From Frankiales bacterium (GTDB lineage: Bacteria > Actinomycetota > Actinomycetes > Mycobacteriales > SCTD01), in the NCBI GenBank assembly GCA_025965475.1, contig JAOPWV010000058.1, positions 1 to 46,329 on the forward strand: a stretch of 46,329 nucleotides of DNA, given 5' to 3'. Under the pieces are notes generated by a model that saw only the letters and a program-made list of their open reading frames with translations, searched no databases and was not told where the DNA came from. A program made the position numbers and the translations under genes. Position 1 is the stretch's first letter. The number at the start of each line of letters is the position of its first letter. Shown here piece after piece: positions 32,047-41,391 of this stretch.

Positions 32047-33048
32047 GTGCGCGCCTGGGTGGTCGAGGGCCCGGCGCCCATCGACGAACATCCCCTGCGG
32101 CTGGTGGACCGTGACCAGCCGGAGCCTGGCCCGCATCAGGTGCGCGTGCGGATCAGCTGCTGCGGGGTGTGCCGTACCGACCTGCACCTTGCCGAGGGTG
32201 ACCTGCCACCGCGCCGGCCCAGGGTGGTGCCCGGGCACGAGGTGGTCGGCACCGTGGAGGCGCTCGGCCCGCAGGCCTCCCGCTTCGGCCTTGGCGACCG
32301 CGTGGGCGTGCCCTGGCTGGGCGGGACCGACGGCACCTGCCGGTTCTGCCGCGACGGACACGAGAACCTGTGCCTGGCGCCGACGTTCACCGGCTGGGAT
32401 GTCGACGGCGGTTACGCCGACGCCTGCGTCGCCCACGAGGCGTTCGTCCTCCGCTTGCCCGACGGCATCACCGACGAGCAGGCTGCACCGCTGCTGTGCG
32501 CCGGCATCATCGGGTACCGCGCACTGCGTCTTGCGGACGTACCGCCGGGTGGCCGGCTCGGCATCTACGGCTTCGGCGGCAGTGCGCACCTGACGGCGCA
32601 GCTCGCCGTCAAGCTCGGCATGCGGGTGCACGTTTTCACGCGCGGTGAGCCGCACCGCAAGCTGGCCGCCGAGCTCGGCGCCGACTCCGTCGGCGGGCCG
32701 GCGGATCCATCGCCCGAACCCCTGGACGGGGCGATCCTGTTCGCCCCCGCAGGTGATCTGGTGCCGGTCGCGCTGCGTGCCCTGGACCGCGGCGGCAGCC
32801 TGGCGGTGGCCGGCATCTGGCTGTCGGACATTCCCGTGCTGCACTACACCGACGAGCTGTTCCTCGAACGGCAGCTGCGCAGCGTCACGGCGAACACCCG
32901 GCGCGATGCCACCGAGTTCCTGCGCCTGGCCGAGCGCACCGGCATCCGGGCCCGGACCGTGAGCTACCCGCTGGAGCAGGCCGACCGTGCCCTGGCAGAT
33001 CTCGCAGCCGGCCGGTATGCCGGGGCCGCCGTCCTGGACACCACGTGA
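32047..33048 (+). CDS. Zinc-dependent alcohol dehydrogenase
   Basis: The 333-residue MDR-family enzyme oxidises alcohols with NAD(P). Catalytic zinc ligands are in CCGVCRTDLH (Cys), PGHEVVG (His) and LLCAGIIGYRAL (Cys). The nucleotide fold follows at IYGFGGSAHLTAQ. The structural zinc lobe reads TDGTCRFCRDGHENLC: it has three Cys, and the first of the usual four is Asp. GTG 32047 has only a weak ribosome site. It resembles the AdhA group of bacterial dehydrogenases acting on primary alcohols or aldehydes. No operon partner is visible; the next gene is convergent. Confidence 0.88.
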   Translation: MRAWVVEGPAPIDEHPLRLVDRDQPEPGPHQVRVRISCCGVCRTDLHLAEGDLPPRRPRVVPGHEVVGTVEALGPQASRFGLGDRVGVPWLGGTDGTCRFCRDGHENLCLAPTFTGWDVDGGYADACVAHEAFVLRLPDGITDEQAAPLLCAGIIGYRALRLADVPPGGRLGIYGFGGSAHLTAQLAVKLGMRVHVFTRGEPHRKLAAELGADSVGGPADPSPEPLDGAILFAPAGDLVPVALRALDRGGSLAVAGIWLSDIPVLHYTDELFLERQLRSVTANTRRDATEFLRLAERTGIRARTVSYPLEQADRALADLAAGRYAGAAVLDTT

Positions 33049-33103
33049 TCGCCGCGCCGGTTAGATCGCCGGCACGGCGTCACACCCTTCAGCCCGCGGG
33101 GGA

Positions 33104-33877
33104 CTACTTGAGGATGTTCACGGCGCGCGCCAGGACGAGGGCCACAGTGATCAGGCTGACTGCCGACTGGACGCTCATGAGCATTTTCGCCCAGCGCGAC
33201 AGGGGCATCGTGTCGGTCGGGGAGAAGGCGGTCGCGTTGGTGAACGACACGTACAGGTAGTCGAGGAAACGGGGCTCCCAGTCGGGGTCGGCCGTCTCCA
33301 GCGCGGCCATCTGCGGGAACAGGAAGTCCCCGTGCGGACGCTGCCCGCGCCGGCGCGCGAAGGGCCCGCCGCGGTCGTACTCCCAGTACCAGAGCCCGAA
33401 GGCGATGATGTTGGTCAGGTAGATGCTGGCGCCGGCACGCAGCAACAGGGCGGCGTCCTGCCCGGCCTGGCCGGCGACCAGGCGTTCAGCCAGGAGGGCC
33501 GCGGAAACGGCGTTCGCGAGCGTGATCAGTCCGACCAGCATCCTGCTCGCCGCCCTCAGCGCTGGGTGCTCGCGGTCCAGGCGCACCGGATTGGCCCAGC
33601 TCAGCGCGACGAGCAGCAGCAGCTCGAGCGCCGGCAGCAACTCGCGCTGCGGGAGGCTGAGCTGCCGGGGCAGGGTCAGCTGCAGCCCGATCGCGACCAG
33701 CACCGCGGCCGTGACCGGCAGCCGGTTCTCGGGCGCGGTACTGCGTAGCCATGCCGGGATGGCCGCAGCGGCCTCGCGGGCGAGTTGCTCGCCGGTCTGG
33801 CCCAGCAATCCGAGGCGCCGCTGCAGGTGGAACGGCAGATGTGCGTGGGCGCTGACGGGCTCGCCCGAGTCGCTCAT
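33104..33877 (-). CDS. Conserved membrane protein, channel-like, function unknown
   Basis: The 257-residue protein has a soluble N-terminus of about 50 residues and then four or five transmembrane segments. The C-terminal part carries the distinctive TAFSPTDTMPLSRWAKMLM between two helices and ends ARAVNILK. Similar proteins occur widely in actinobacteria as unnamed membrane proteins resembling DUF1345; the re-entrant look of the Thr/Ser-rich loop suggests an ion channel, but this is only an impression. It lies upstream of nothing on its strand and is convergent with the dehydrogenase gene (55-bp gap). Confidence 0.75.
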   Translation of the reverse strand: MSDSGEPVSAHAHLPFHLQRRLGLLGQTGEQLAREAAAAIPAWLRSTAPENRLPVTAAVLVAIGLQLTLPRQLSLPQRELLPALELLLLVALSWANPVRLDREHPALRAASRMLVGLITLANAVSAALLAERLVAGQAGQDAALLLRAGASIYLTNIIAFGLWYWEYDRGGPFARRRGQRPHGDFLFPQMAALETADPDWEPRFLDYLYVSFTNATAFSPTDTMPLSRWAKMLMSVQSAVSLITVALVLARAVNILK

Positions 33878-33930
33878 GCCGGGCAGGCTGGTGTCGCAGG
33901 GTGTCCCCGCGCTGCTGGTGCCAGGCTGGC

Positions 33931-34221
33931 TCAGGGCGACGTCTCCGTGCGGACCGGGACGGGCTCGGCCGAGGCATCCTGCGGAGTCGACGTGTTCAAC
34001 GGAAGACCCGTGTGGCCGTCGAATCGCGGCTGGACCGTCGACGTCCCGGCGACCGGGGCGCCGGTGGCCTGCTCGGCGCGCAGCCCGCGCGTCTCCGCCT
34101 TGAAGATGCGCATCGACTGACCCAGCGACCGCGCGGCCTCCGGGAGCCGCTTGGCGCCGAAGAGCACCAGGAACACCACCGCGACCACGATGATGTGCCA
34201 GGGTGCGAGAGCCCCCTCCAC
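33931..34221 (-). CDS. tatA: Twin-arginine translocase subunit TatA/TatE
   Basis: The 96-residue protein has one N-terminal membrane helix (WHIIVVAVVFLVLFGAKRLP), the FGxxRLPE hinge in the form FGAKRLPEAARSLGQSM, an amphipathic helix and a disordered Pro/Thr-rich tail. It multimerises to form the Tat export path. GTG 34221 has GGAAGGGG six bases upstream. tatC is not in the window, so this is a stand-alone copy. One likely passenger, EfeB, is encoded nearby. Confidence 0.92.
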   Translation of the reverse strand: MEGALAPWHIIVVAVVFLVLFGAKRLPEAARSLGQSMRIFKAETRGLRAEQATGAPVAGTSTVQPRFDGHTGLPLNTSTPQDASAEPVPVRTETSP

Positions 34222-34433
34222 GCTGCGCCCCTTCCGTGAGCGGAATCTTCGGGCCCGACGCTACAGATGTCGGTCGCGTGGTGCCTGAGCTGACGCTGAG
34301 ACGGCTCCTCCATGTGTGTATCGCCCGATGCAGGCTGATCCCTGGTGGCGCAGGCTGTCCGGTAGGGGTCGGTGTTCCCGACCGCAGGGATCGATCGTTG
34401 AGCCGTACTCGTACCCTTGCTGGGGGATTGATC

Positions 34434-35400
34434 GTGACTGCCTTCGTGCCGGCCTCGAGTGGTTCTGCGGCCGGCTCGGCGTAGGCCGTACGCCGCCACG
34501 CCGACTGGCAGCTGCTGCTGTCCGCAACCGTCCTGTACGTGATCGGGGCGCTGAGCGTCTATGCGGCGACGCGCAACAGTTTGGTAGCGGGCGGCCGACC
34601 CGGGACCGCCTACCTCAAGCGAGACCTGATCAACCTCGCCGTGGGGTTGGTGATGGCTGCGCCCGTGCTGTGGGTGGGGCTGCGTCGGCTGCGCGCGTTC
34701 GCTCCGATCCTGTACGCGGTCAATTGCCTCTTCCTGGTGCTCGTTCTCAGCCCGCTGGGCTCTACGGTCAACGGCGCGCACGCCTGGCTCTCGTTCGGCC
34801 CGGTCCAGCTGGAGCCGAGCGAGTTCATGACGGGGGTGGCTCTGCTCGTCGGCTACCTCGCGGCGACGCTGCACCTGCTCAAGCCCTACCAGGAGCAGCG
34901 GTTCACGGCGTTCACGTCGGATCATCCGGCCAGCACCAGTACCGGATACCAGATCCAGCAGTCCCTCATCGCCATCGGCTCGGGCGGGTTGACGGGCCAG
35001 GGCTTCCTGGCCGGCTCACAGACCGACGGCGGGTTCGTCCCCGAGCAGCAGACCGACTTCGTGTTCACTGTCGCGGCCGAGGAGGGGGGCTTCGTGGGTT
35101 CCTCGGTCCTGCTCGCCGCGCTGGGGGTACTGCTGTGGCGCGGCCTGACCATCGCTCAGAACGCGCAGGACCTGTACGGCCGGGTCGTCGCCGGCTGCAT
35201 CGTGGCCTGGTTCGGGTTCCAGGCCTTCGCCAACTTCGGCATGACCCTCGGGACCATGCCCGTGACGGGGTCTCCCGCTGCTCTTCGTGTCCTACGGCGG
35301 GTCCGCCCTGTTCGCGGACCTGCTCGCAGTGGCCCTGCTGCTCGACATCTCCCGGGACCGCGCCCGTGAGGACGGCGACGGCCGCGGCCCGCAACGTGAA
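34434..35400 (+). pseudogene. FtsW/RodA-family gene with nonsense and frameshift lesions
   Basis: Homology to SEDS glycosyltransferases spans the segment: DWQLLLSATVLYVIG, QLEPSEFM, QQSLIAIGSGGLTGQGF, PEQQTDFVFTVAAEEGG and NFGMTLGTMPVTG. Two lesions break it. A TAG at 34482-34484 follows a plausible GTG start (34434, with GGGGG upstream) and precedes the first membrane helix. A four-G run at 35267-35270 has one G too many: removing it restores TGLPLLFVSYGGSALFADLL, the conserved C-terminal motif. No in-frame stop follows until the antisense of the IclR gene. A GTG at 34539 would give an open frame but lose helix 1 and the conserved C-terminus. Confidence 0.72.
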
Positions 35401-36228
35401 TCAGAGCAGGACGGCGGGCTCGGTGTCCGGCGCGCCGAGGCTGCGGCTCAGGGACGAGGCGGCGGCGAGGACCACCCGGCCGACCTCGTCTGTCCGGGCC
35501 GTGACGTCGTGCCTGTCCCTGCCGGTGCTGACGAAAAGGGCCGCGACGATGCCGCCGCGGAAGTCGCGCACGGGGGCGGCGACCGCGAACCGGCCGGGGC
35601 CGGCGGTCTGGTCCATCACCGTGTAGCCCTGCGCCCGGGCTCGCACGATCGCCGCGTGCAGCTCCTCGACCGACGCCGGTGTCGTGGGTGACTGCTGAAC
35701 CCACGGCCGATGGGCGAACACCTTCCGTAGCTCCGCGAGGGTGACGTCCAGGAGCAGCGCCTGGCCGGACTCGCTGGAGTAGGCGGGGAAGGACCGACCC
35801 AGCCACGACGTGATCTGCATCGTCCGCTGCGGGTACGCCTCGGCAAGGGTCACCGTCGCATCTCCACGCAGGACCGCGACGCGGGCAACGACGTCGAGGT
35901 CCTCGGCGAGCCGGCTGGCGACCGCCCGGCCAGCCCGCTCGAGGCGCACGGCGGCCGCCTGGGAGGCGAGCACCGCCAGCCGGGCGCTGATGCGGTAGTC
36001 GAGCGAAGCCGGGTCACGGTCGGTGAACCCGGCCTCGGTGAACGAGCGCAGCCGCCGGGAGACCTGGCTCCGGTCGCGCCCGAGCTGCGCTGCCACGGAG
36101 GCTGCGGTAGCGCCTTCAGGCCGTGTCGCGACGGCGAACAGCACGTCGAGACCACCGCCGACGGTCGTGACCGTGCTCACCGGTGCCACGGTAGCCGGGG
36201 CGGTGCGGCCCGGTGCCGCGAGGCTCAC
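35401..36228 (-). CDS. IclR-family transcriptional regulator (operon-internal)
   Basis: The 275-residue protein has an N-terminal winged helix (about residues 25-85, [21 protein letters not shown]) and a C-terminal IclR effector domain ending with [21 protein letters not shown] 36228 overlaps the stop of the ABC ATPase gene (GTGA), making it the last gene of the amidohydrolase/ABC operon, so it is expressed with its likely targets. A second IclR gene lies divergently at the other end of the operon. Confidence 0.88.
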   Translation of the reverse strand: MSLAAPGRTAPATVAPVSTVTTVGGGLDVLFAVATRPEGATAASVAAQLGRDRSQVSRRLRSFTEAGFTDRDPASLDYRISARLAVLASQAAAVRLERAGRAVASRLAEDLDVVARVAVLRGDATVTLAEAYPQRTMQITSWLGRSFPAYSSESGQALLLDVTLAELRKVFAHRPWVQQSPTTPASVEELHAAIVRARAQGYTVMDQTAGPGRFAVAAPVRDFRGGIVAALFVSTGRDRHDVTARTDEVGRVVLAAASSLSRSLGAPDTEPAVLL

Positions 36229-37004
36229 AGCACCTTGGACAGGAACGAACGTGTCCTCTGGTGCTGGGGGTCGGTGAGCACTGCCTGCGGCTCGCCGGAC
36301 TCGACGACGACCCCGTCGTCCATGAAGACGACTGTGTCGGCGACCTCGCGTGCGAAGCCCATCTCGTGCGTGACGACAACCATGGTCATCCCGTCCTGGG
36401 CGAGCGCCTTCATGACGTCCAGCACCTCGCCGACGAGCTCGGGATCCAACGCGCTCGTCGGCTCGTCGAAGAGCATGAGCTTGGGCTCCATGGCGAGCGC
36501 CCGGGCGATGGCCACCCGCTGCTGCTGTCCGCCGGACAGTTGGGCCGGGTAGGCGTCGGCCTTGGAAGTCAGGCCGACCCGGTCCAGCAGGGCCATCGCG
36601 CGCCGTGCGGCGTCGGCTCGCGGGACCCCCTTGACCCGGAGCGGCGCCTCGACGACGTTCTCCAGAGCCGTCCGGTGGCCGAAGAGGTTGAAGCGCTGGA
36701 AGACCATGCCGATGTCACGACGCTGGGCGGCTGCGTCCCGCGGGTGCATCTCGTGCAAGCGGCCCCCGCGGTCGTGGTAGCCCATGACCTCGCCGTCGAC
36801 GTAGAGCCGGCCTGAGGTGATCCGCTCCAGGTGGTTGATGCAGCGCAGGAACGTGGACTTGCCCGAGCCGGACGGCCCGATGAGGCACATGACCTCGCCG
36901 CGGGCCACCTCCAGGCTGATGCCCTTGAGGACGCGCAGGGAGTCGAACTCCTTGCACACCTGCTCTGCCCGCAGCATCGGCGGGGCGCCGGTCGGCGAGC
37001 TCAT
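36225..37004 (-). CDS. Polar amino-acid ABC transporter ATP-binding protein
   Basis: The 259-residue ATPase has Walker [10 protein letters not shown], signature [15 protein letters not shown], Walker [15 protein letters not shown] and the switch His in [15 protein letters not shown], all typical of the GlnQ/HisP group. It pairs with the permease gene, whose stop overlaps its ATG 37004 (ATGA). A slightly long loop ([14 protein letters not shown]) follows the first strands, as in several amino-acid importers. Confidence 0.93.
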   Translation of the reverse strand: MSSPTGAPPMLRAEQVCKEFDSLRVLKGISLEVARGEVMCLIGPSGSGKSTFLRCINHLERITSGRLYVDGEVMGYHDRGGRLHEMHPRDAAAQRRDIGMVFQRFNLFGHRTALENVVEAPLRVKGVPRADAARRAMALLDRVGLTSKADAYPAQLSGGQQQRVAIARALAMEPKLMLFDEPTSALDPELVGEVLDVMKALAQDGMTMVVVTHEMGFAREVADTVVFMDDGVVVESGEPQAVLTDPQHQRTRSFLSKVL

Positions 37005-37945
37005 GCCTGCTCCTTCTGGGCGGCGCGGGACAGGGCCCGGGCGCGACGGCTGGGCCGGGCGCGGGTGCTGCCGTGGGCGAAGTGTCGCTCCAGGTAGAAC
37101 TGCCCGACCATGAGCAGGGAGGTGAACAGCAGGTACCAGGCCGAGGCGACGAGCAGCATCGGGATCGGGTTGAACGTCTCCGAGGCGATGTCGCGGGTGC
37201 GGGTGTAGAGCTCCAGGCTGTACGGCACGGCGGTCACGAGCGAGGTGGTCTTGAGCATTGAGATCACCTCGTTGCCCGTTGGCGGGATGATGACCCGCAT
37301 CGCCTGGGGCAGCACGATGCGCGACATCGTCTGCCACCAGGACAGGCCGAGCGCCGTCGCCGCCTCCGACTGGCCGTCTTCGACGCTGCTCAGGCCGGCC
37401 CGCACGATCTCGGCCATGTACGCGGCCTCGTTGAGGGCCAGGCCGATGACGGCGAGGTGGAACACCGTCAGGCCGGACTCGGTGCTGAGGGTGGCGAAGG
37501 TCGGGCCGAACGGGATCCCGAGGCGGAGTTCCTTGTAGATCGTGGAGAACAGGCCCCAGAACACCAGCTGCACGTAGACCGGCGTCCCGCGAAAGATCCA
37601 CAGGTAGACCCACGAGCTGGACTGCAGCACCCGGTTCGGCGACAGGCGCATCACCGCGAGCGAGACACCGATGACGACGGCGCCGAGCATCGCGAACACC
37701 GTCAGCAGCAAGGTGTTGCGGGCGGCCTCGATGACCCGCCAGTCGAACAGGTACCGGGCGAAGTCCGACCAGCCGTACGTCGGGTTCGTCGCCGCGCCGT
37801 AGAGGAACAGCGCGGCGGCGACGACCAGCACGACTGCCGCGGCGGTGTTGCCGGGGCGGCGGCGGCGCACCACGTCGATCCGCTCCTGCAGGTACGCCGG
37901 ATCGGTCTCGGTGGCTGCCGGGGCGGGCTGGCCGGACCTCGCCAC
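37001..37945 (-). CDS. Polar amino-acid ABC transporter permease
   Basis: The 314-residue membrane protein has a charged N-terminal extension, about six transmembrane segments and the HisMQ-family features [15 protein letters not shown] and the EAA loop [20 protein letters not shown]. Only one permease gene is present, so it may form a homodimer. GTG 37945 lies two bases after the binding-protein stop. A long first periplasmic/cytoplasmic section (residues 1-75) is larger than in minimal GlnP. Confidence 0.92.
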   Translation of the reverse strand: MARSGQPAPAATETDPAYLQERIDVVRRRRPGNTAAAVVLVVAAALFLYGAATNPTYGWSDFARYLFDWRVIEAARNTLLLTVFAMLGAVVIGVSLAVMRLSPNRVLQSSSWVYLWIFRGTPVYVQLVFWGLFSTIYKELRLGIPFGPTFATLSTESGLTVFHLAVIGLALNEAAYMAEIVRAGLSSVEDGQSEAATALGLSWWQTMSRIVLPQAMRVIIPPTGNEVISMLKTTSLVTAVPYSLELYTRTRDIASETFNPIPMLLVASAWYLLFTSLLMVGQFYLERHFAHGSTRARPSRRARALSRAAQKEQA

Positions 37946-37947
37946 GG

Positions 37948-38850
37948 TCAGCTCTTCGCGCCGTTGACGCCGAACGTGCTGACCGCACCGGTGGACACGC
38001 CGTACTTGTCGAGGATCGCCTTGTAGGTGCCGTCGGCGGACAGGCTCTCCAACGCCGAGACCATGGCCTTGGCGAGGTCGGCGTTCTCCTTCGCGATCGG
38101 CATGCCGTAGAGGACGACGTCGTAGACGTCACCGGCCAGCTGCAGCTTCCCCTTGCTGTTCTTGACCTGGTACTGGGTCACAGGGGAGTCGGCGACGAAG
38201 GCTGCGACCCGCCCCGTGGCGACCGCCGACGTGGCCGCGTCCTGGCTGTCGAACTTCAGCTTGGTGATCGCGGGCTTGCCGGCCGCGGTGCACTTGGCCG
38301 ACCGGGCCGGGATCTCCTTGAGGTCGGGGGTGGTCTGCGCCTGAACGGCGACGCTGAGCCCGCAGGCGTTGTCCGGGTCGACCTTGTCGCCTGCCCGGGA
38401 CGCCCACTGGGTGCCCGCGGTGTAGTAGTTGACCATGTCGACGATCTTCTCCCGTTCCTTCGTGTCGAAGAACGAGGAGAGGCCGACGTCGTACTTACCG
38501 CCGGTGAGGCCGGGGATGATTGTGTCGAAGCTGGCCTGCTGGTAGGTCGTCTTGACCCCGAGCTTGGCGGCGACCGCGTCGAGCAGTTCGACACCCCAGC
38601 CCGTCGCCTTGCCGGAGGGGTCCTTGAACTCGTTGGGTGCGTAGGTGGCGTCGATGCCCACCTTGATGACCCCGGCCTTCTTGATCTTCTCCGGAACGCC
38701 GCCCGCCGCAGCCGTGTCCGCGCTGACGCTGGCCACGGGCGCAGCCCCGGTGGTGGTGGCGGGTGCGTTGTTCGAGCAGCCGACCAGCGCGAGGGAGGCG
38801 AGCACGACGGCCCCCAGGAGGCGGGTGGTGGCGGGCTTTCGCAGGTGCAT
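37948..38850 (-). CDS. Polar amino-acid ABC transporter substrate-binding lipoprotein
   Basis: The 300-residue protein has a lipoprotein signal peptide with lipobox LVGC, a Ser/Thr/Ala linker and a family 3 solute-binding domain ([46 protein letters not shown]). It would capture an amino acid or related amide/acid outside the cell for the adjacent permease. ATG 38850 gives a standard signal peptide. The ligand cannot be deduced; the operon also encodes an amidohydrolase. Confidence 0.92.
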   Translation of the reverse strand: MHLRKPATTRLLGAVVLASLALVGCSNNAPATTTGAAPVASVSADTAAAGGVPEKIKKAGVIKVGIDATYAPNEFKDPSGKATGWGVELLDAVAAKLGVKTTYQQASFDTIIPGLTGGKYDVGLSSFFDTKEREKIVDMVNYYTAGTQWASRAGDKVDPDNACGLSVAVQAQTTPDLKEIPARSAKCTAAGKPAITKLKFDSQDAATSAVATGRVAAFVADSPVTQYQVKNSKGKLQLAGDVYDVVLYGMPIAKENADLAKAMVSALESLSADGTYKAILDKYGVSTGAVSTFGVNGAKS

Positions 38851-38908
38851 GGCAATTCCGTTTCCTGGTGCGGTCGGCAGGCGGGGTGGGCGAAGGGGTA
38901 CGGCGGGC

Positions 38909-40549
38909 TCAGGCGTGATGGACCAGGCGCCCCCCGACGTACGTGGCGACGACAGCGGTGGTCGCGATCTCCTCGGCCGGTCCTGTGAACGGGTCGCGGC
39001 TGGCGAGAACCAGGTCGGCCCGGGCACCGACCTCGATGCGGCCGGTGTCATCGGCGTGGTTGATCCAGGCCGAGCCGGCGGTGTACGCCGTCAGCGCGGT
39101 GGCCAGGTCCAGTGCCTGCTCGGGCAGGAACGGCTCGTAGGCGCGGTCGACGAGCTGCTCGGGCAGCTGCCGGTTGACCGCCACGTGCAGCGCGTCCCAC
39201 GGGTCGGGGCTCGTCACCGGCCAGTCCGAACCGGCGCACAGCCGGGCCCCGGAGCGGGCGAGGTCGCCGAACGGGTACTGCCAGCGGGCCCGCTCAGGGC
39301 CGAGGAACGGCACGTTGAGCTCGAGCATCTGCGGGTCGTTCGCCGCCCACAGGGCCTGCATGTTGACCGCCACGCCGAGTCCGGCGAAGCGGGGGACGTC
39401 GTCGGGGTGCACCACCTGGACATGGGCGATGTGGTGTCGCAGATCGTGGGGCCCGTTGGCGCGGCGCCCCGCGGCGAAGGCGTCCAGGGCCTCCCGGACG
39501 GCTCGGTCACCGATCGCGTGGACGTGCACCTGGAAGCCGTGCCGCTCGAGCTCGACGACGTGCTCGGCGAGCGCCGCCGGGTCGAGGAACGACAGCCCGG
39601 CGTTGGCGGTGCGGCAGCCGCAGGCATCGAGGTAGGGCTCGGTCATCCCGGCGGTGAAGTTCTCCGGTACGCCGTCCTGCATGATCTTCACCGTGCCGGC
39701 GGAGAGTCCCGGGCCGGTCATCACCTCGCGCCGGGCGAGCAGATCCTCGACCTGCTCGGCGCCGCGGTGCCGGTCCCAGAACAAGGCGCCGACGACCCGG
39801 GCGGTGAGCAGCCCCCGCTCGGACGCCTCCCGGTAGGTACCGCTGGCGTCGAGGAGGTTGGTGTGGTTGCCGATGATGGCGTCCTGCCATCCGGTGACGC
39901 CCAGGGAGTGCAGGTGGTCCTGCGCATCCAGCAGCGCAGCGAGCATCTCAGCGGGGGTGTCCTGCGGGAGCAGGTCGCCGACGAGGCGCATCGCGCCCTC
40001 GTGGAGCGTGCCGGTCGGTCGGCCGTCGGCGTCGCGCTCGATCCTTCCGTCCACCGGGTCCGGCGTCCGTGCGTCGATACCGGCGAACTCGAGAGCGCGG
40101 GAGTTGACCCAGGCGCTGTGGTGGTCACGGTTGGGCAGGAAGACGGGCCGGTCCGGGACGACCGCGTCGAGCAGTTCGGCGTGCGGTGCGCCGCCCGGGA
40201 AGGCCGCCATGGCCCAACCCGCCCCGGCTATCCAGGACCGGTCGGGATGAGCGGCGGCATAACAGGCGACAGCCTCGACGTACTCGGTGGCGGTGCGGCC
40301 GGCGGACAGATCGCAGCGCATCCGCTCCAGCCCGGCCTGCACAGGGTGGACGTGTGCGTCCACGAACCCCGCGTGCAGGAGGCCGCCGCGAGCCCCGACG
40401 ACGTCGGTGCGCGGCCCGGCCAAGGCGCGGACCGCGTCGTCGCCGCCGATCGCCACGATCCGCCCATCGCTGACCGCCACGGCGCTCGCACCGCCCGGGG
40501 CGAAAACGCGCGCGCCGACGACGACAAGGTCGGCTCCCCGGGTGCGCAT
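38909..40549 (-). CDS. Amidohydrolase family 3 (YtcJ-like) metal-dependent hydrolase
   Basis: The 546-residue protein is a composite-domain amidohydrolase. The metal site HxH is in GFVDAHVHPVQAG, later His residues lie in HVHAIGDRAV and HHIAHVQVV, and the catalytic Asp is in CAGSDWPVTS. The C-terminal beta-sandwich closes with VGARADLVLASRDPF. Family members hydrolyse N-acyl and cyclic amide bonds. It opens the operon that also encodes an amino-acid importer, so its substrate may enter by that importer. ATG 40549 is preceded by AAGGG. It is divergent from an IclR gene, with a 71-bp shared control region. Confidence 0.9.
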   Translation of the reverse strand: MRTRGADLVVVGARVFAPGGASAVAVSDGRIVAIGGDDAVRALAGPRTDVVGARGGLLHAGFVDAHVHPVQAGLERMRCDLSAGRTATEYVEAVACYAAAHPDRSWIAGAGWAMAAFPGGAPHAELLDAVVPDRPVFLPNRDHHSAWVNSRALEFAGIDARTPDPVDGRIERDADGRPTGTLHEGAMRLVGDLLPQDTPAEMLAALLDAQDHLHSLGVTGWQDAIIGNHTNLLDASGTYREASERGLLTARVVGALFWDRHRGAEQVEDLLARREVMTGPGLSAGTVKIMQDGVPENFTAGMTEPYLDACGCRTANAGLSFLDPAALAEHVVELERHGFQVHVHAIGDRAVREALDAFAAGRRANGPHDLRHHIAHVQVVHPDDVPRFAGLGVAVNMQALWAANDPQMLELNVPFLGPERARWQYPFGDLARSGARLCAGSDWPVTSPDPWDALHVAVNRQLPEQLVDRAYEPFLPEQALDLATALTAYTAGSAWINHADDTGRIEVGARADLVLASRDPFTGPAEEIATTAVVATYVGGRLVHHA

Positions 40550-40575
40550 CGGCCGACCCTGACAAAGTGGTGCGC

Positions 40576-40588
40576 CATTGTCAATGGA
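40576..40588. promoter_or_regulatory. 13-bp palindrome in the divergent IclR/amidohydrolase control region
   Basis: CCATTGTCAATGG is a perfect palindrome around a central T. Read on the minus strand it contains a consensus -35 TTGACA directed at the amidohydrolase operon. Location and symmetry make it the best candidate operator for one of the two IclR regulators. Confidence 0.55.
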
Positions 40589-40620
40589 CGTTGCGAATCG
40601 CGCCCGGATAGCCTTCGGGC

Positions 40621-41382
40621 ATGGCGAGTGACGCGGGTACCGGGACGCTTGCCCACGCCCTGCAACTCGTCCTCGAGATCGTCGAGACCGAGGTCGTCGG
40701 CGGATCCCCGCCGGGTGTCGCGCGGCTCGCGTCCCAGCTCGGCCTTCACGAGAGCCAGGTGTCACGGATCCTCAAGGATCTCCAGGCCCTGGAGATCGTC
40801 GAGCGCGACGAGCCGACCCGCGGCTTCCTCGCCGGCCCGCGCTACTTCCGCCTCGCGGCGGCCGGCCTCGACCCTGGCCTCACGGAGCGGGCCCGACCGG
40901 CCCTGCGCGCCCTCGCCGCCCGGTTCGGGGCGCCCGCTCTGCTCGCGGTGCGCAGCCACGACCTTGCTCTGACCATCGGTGCCGAACTGCCGCGCGGGGT
41001 ACTGCGCCTGGCCTCGAGCGCCTGGTGGCGCTCCTGTTGGTGCACCGGCGCCGGCCGGGCGCTTCTCCTGGACCACTCGGCAGAGGCCCTGCACGAGCTC
41101 TTCCAGGGGGAGGCGTTCGACGAGGGCGGCCCGGAGGCCGCACGGGACCTGGCCGACCTCGCAGCTCGCATAGCGGACGACGCCGAGCAGGGGATTGTCG
41201 TCGCCGAGTCGGAGTTCGAGCACGCGGTCATCGAGGTCGCCGCGCCGGTCCGTGACGCAGCCGGGGCCATCCGGGCGGCGGTTGCCGTGGCGATTCCGCT
41301 GCCGGGTGCCGACCGGGTCCGGGACGAGCTCATCGCGGCGGTCCGGGAGGCCGCCGTACAGCTGGGCGACTGGCATGGCTGA
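40621..41382 (+). CDS. IclR-family transcriptional regulator (divergent)
   Basis: The 253-residue protein has an N-terminal winged helix (about residues 10-70, ARLASQLGLHESQVSRILKDL) and a C-terminal effector domain (RALAARFGAPALLAV to VIEVAAPVRDAAGAIR). It is transcribed away from the amidohydrolase/ABC operon, the usual position of a local regulator. ATG 40621 has no strong ribosome site and may be close to the transcription start. It is related to, but clearly different from, the IclR protein at 35401-36228. Confidence 0.88.
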   Translation: MASDAGTGTLAHALQLVLEIVETEVVGGSPPGVARLASQLGLHESQVSRILKDLQALEIVERDEPTRGFLAGPRYFRLAAAGLDPGLTERARPALRALAARFGAPALLAVRSHDLALTIGAELPRGVLRLASSAWWRSCWCTGAGRALLLDHSAEALHELFQGEAFDEGGPEAARDLADLAARIADDAEQGIVVAESEFEHAVIEVAAPVRDAAGAIRAAVAVAIPLPGADRVRDELIAAVREAAVQLGDWHG

Positions 41383-41391
41383 GCCCGGGGG

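Noticed and set aside
34539-35369. The open frame from GTG 34539 as an intact RodA/FtsW gene
   Set aside because: It lacks the first membrane helix and, after the G run at 35267-35270, leaves the conserved C-terminal frame.
35287-35691. A separate plus-strand gene beginning within the SYGGSALFADLL sequence
   Set aside because: Its start is the shifted C-terminus of the RodA-type pseudogene and the remainder is antisense to the IclR gene.
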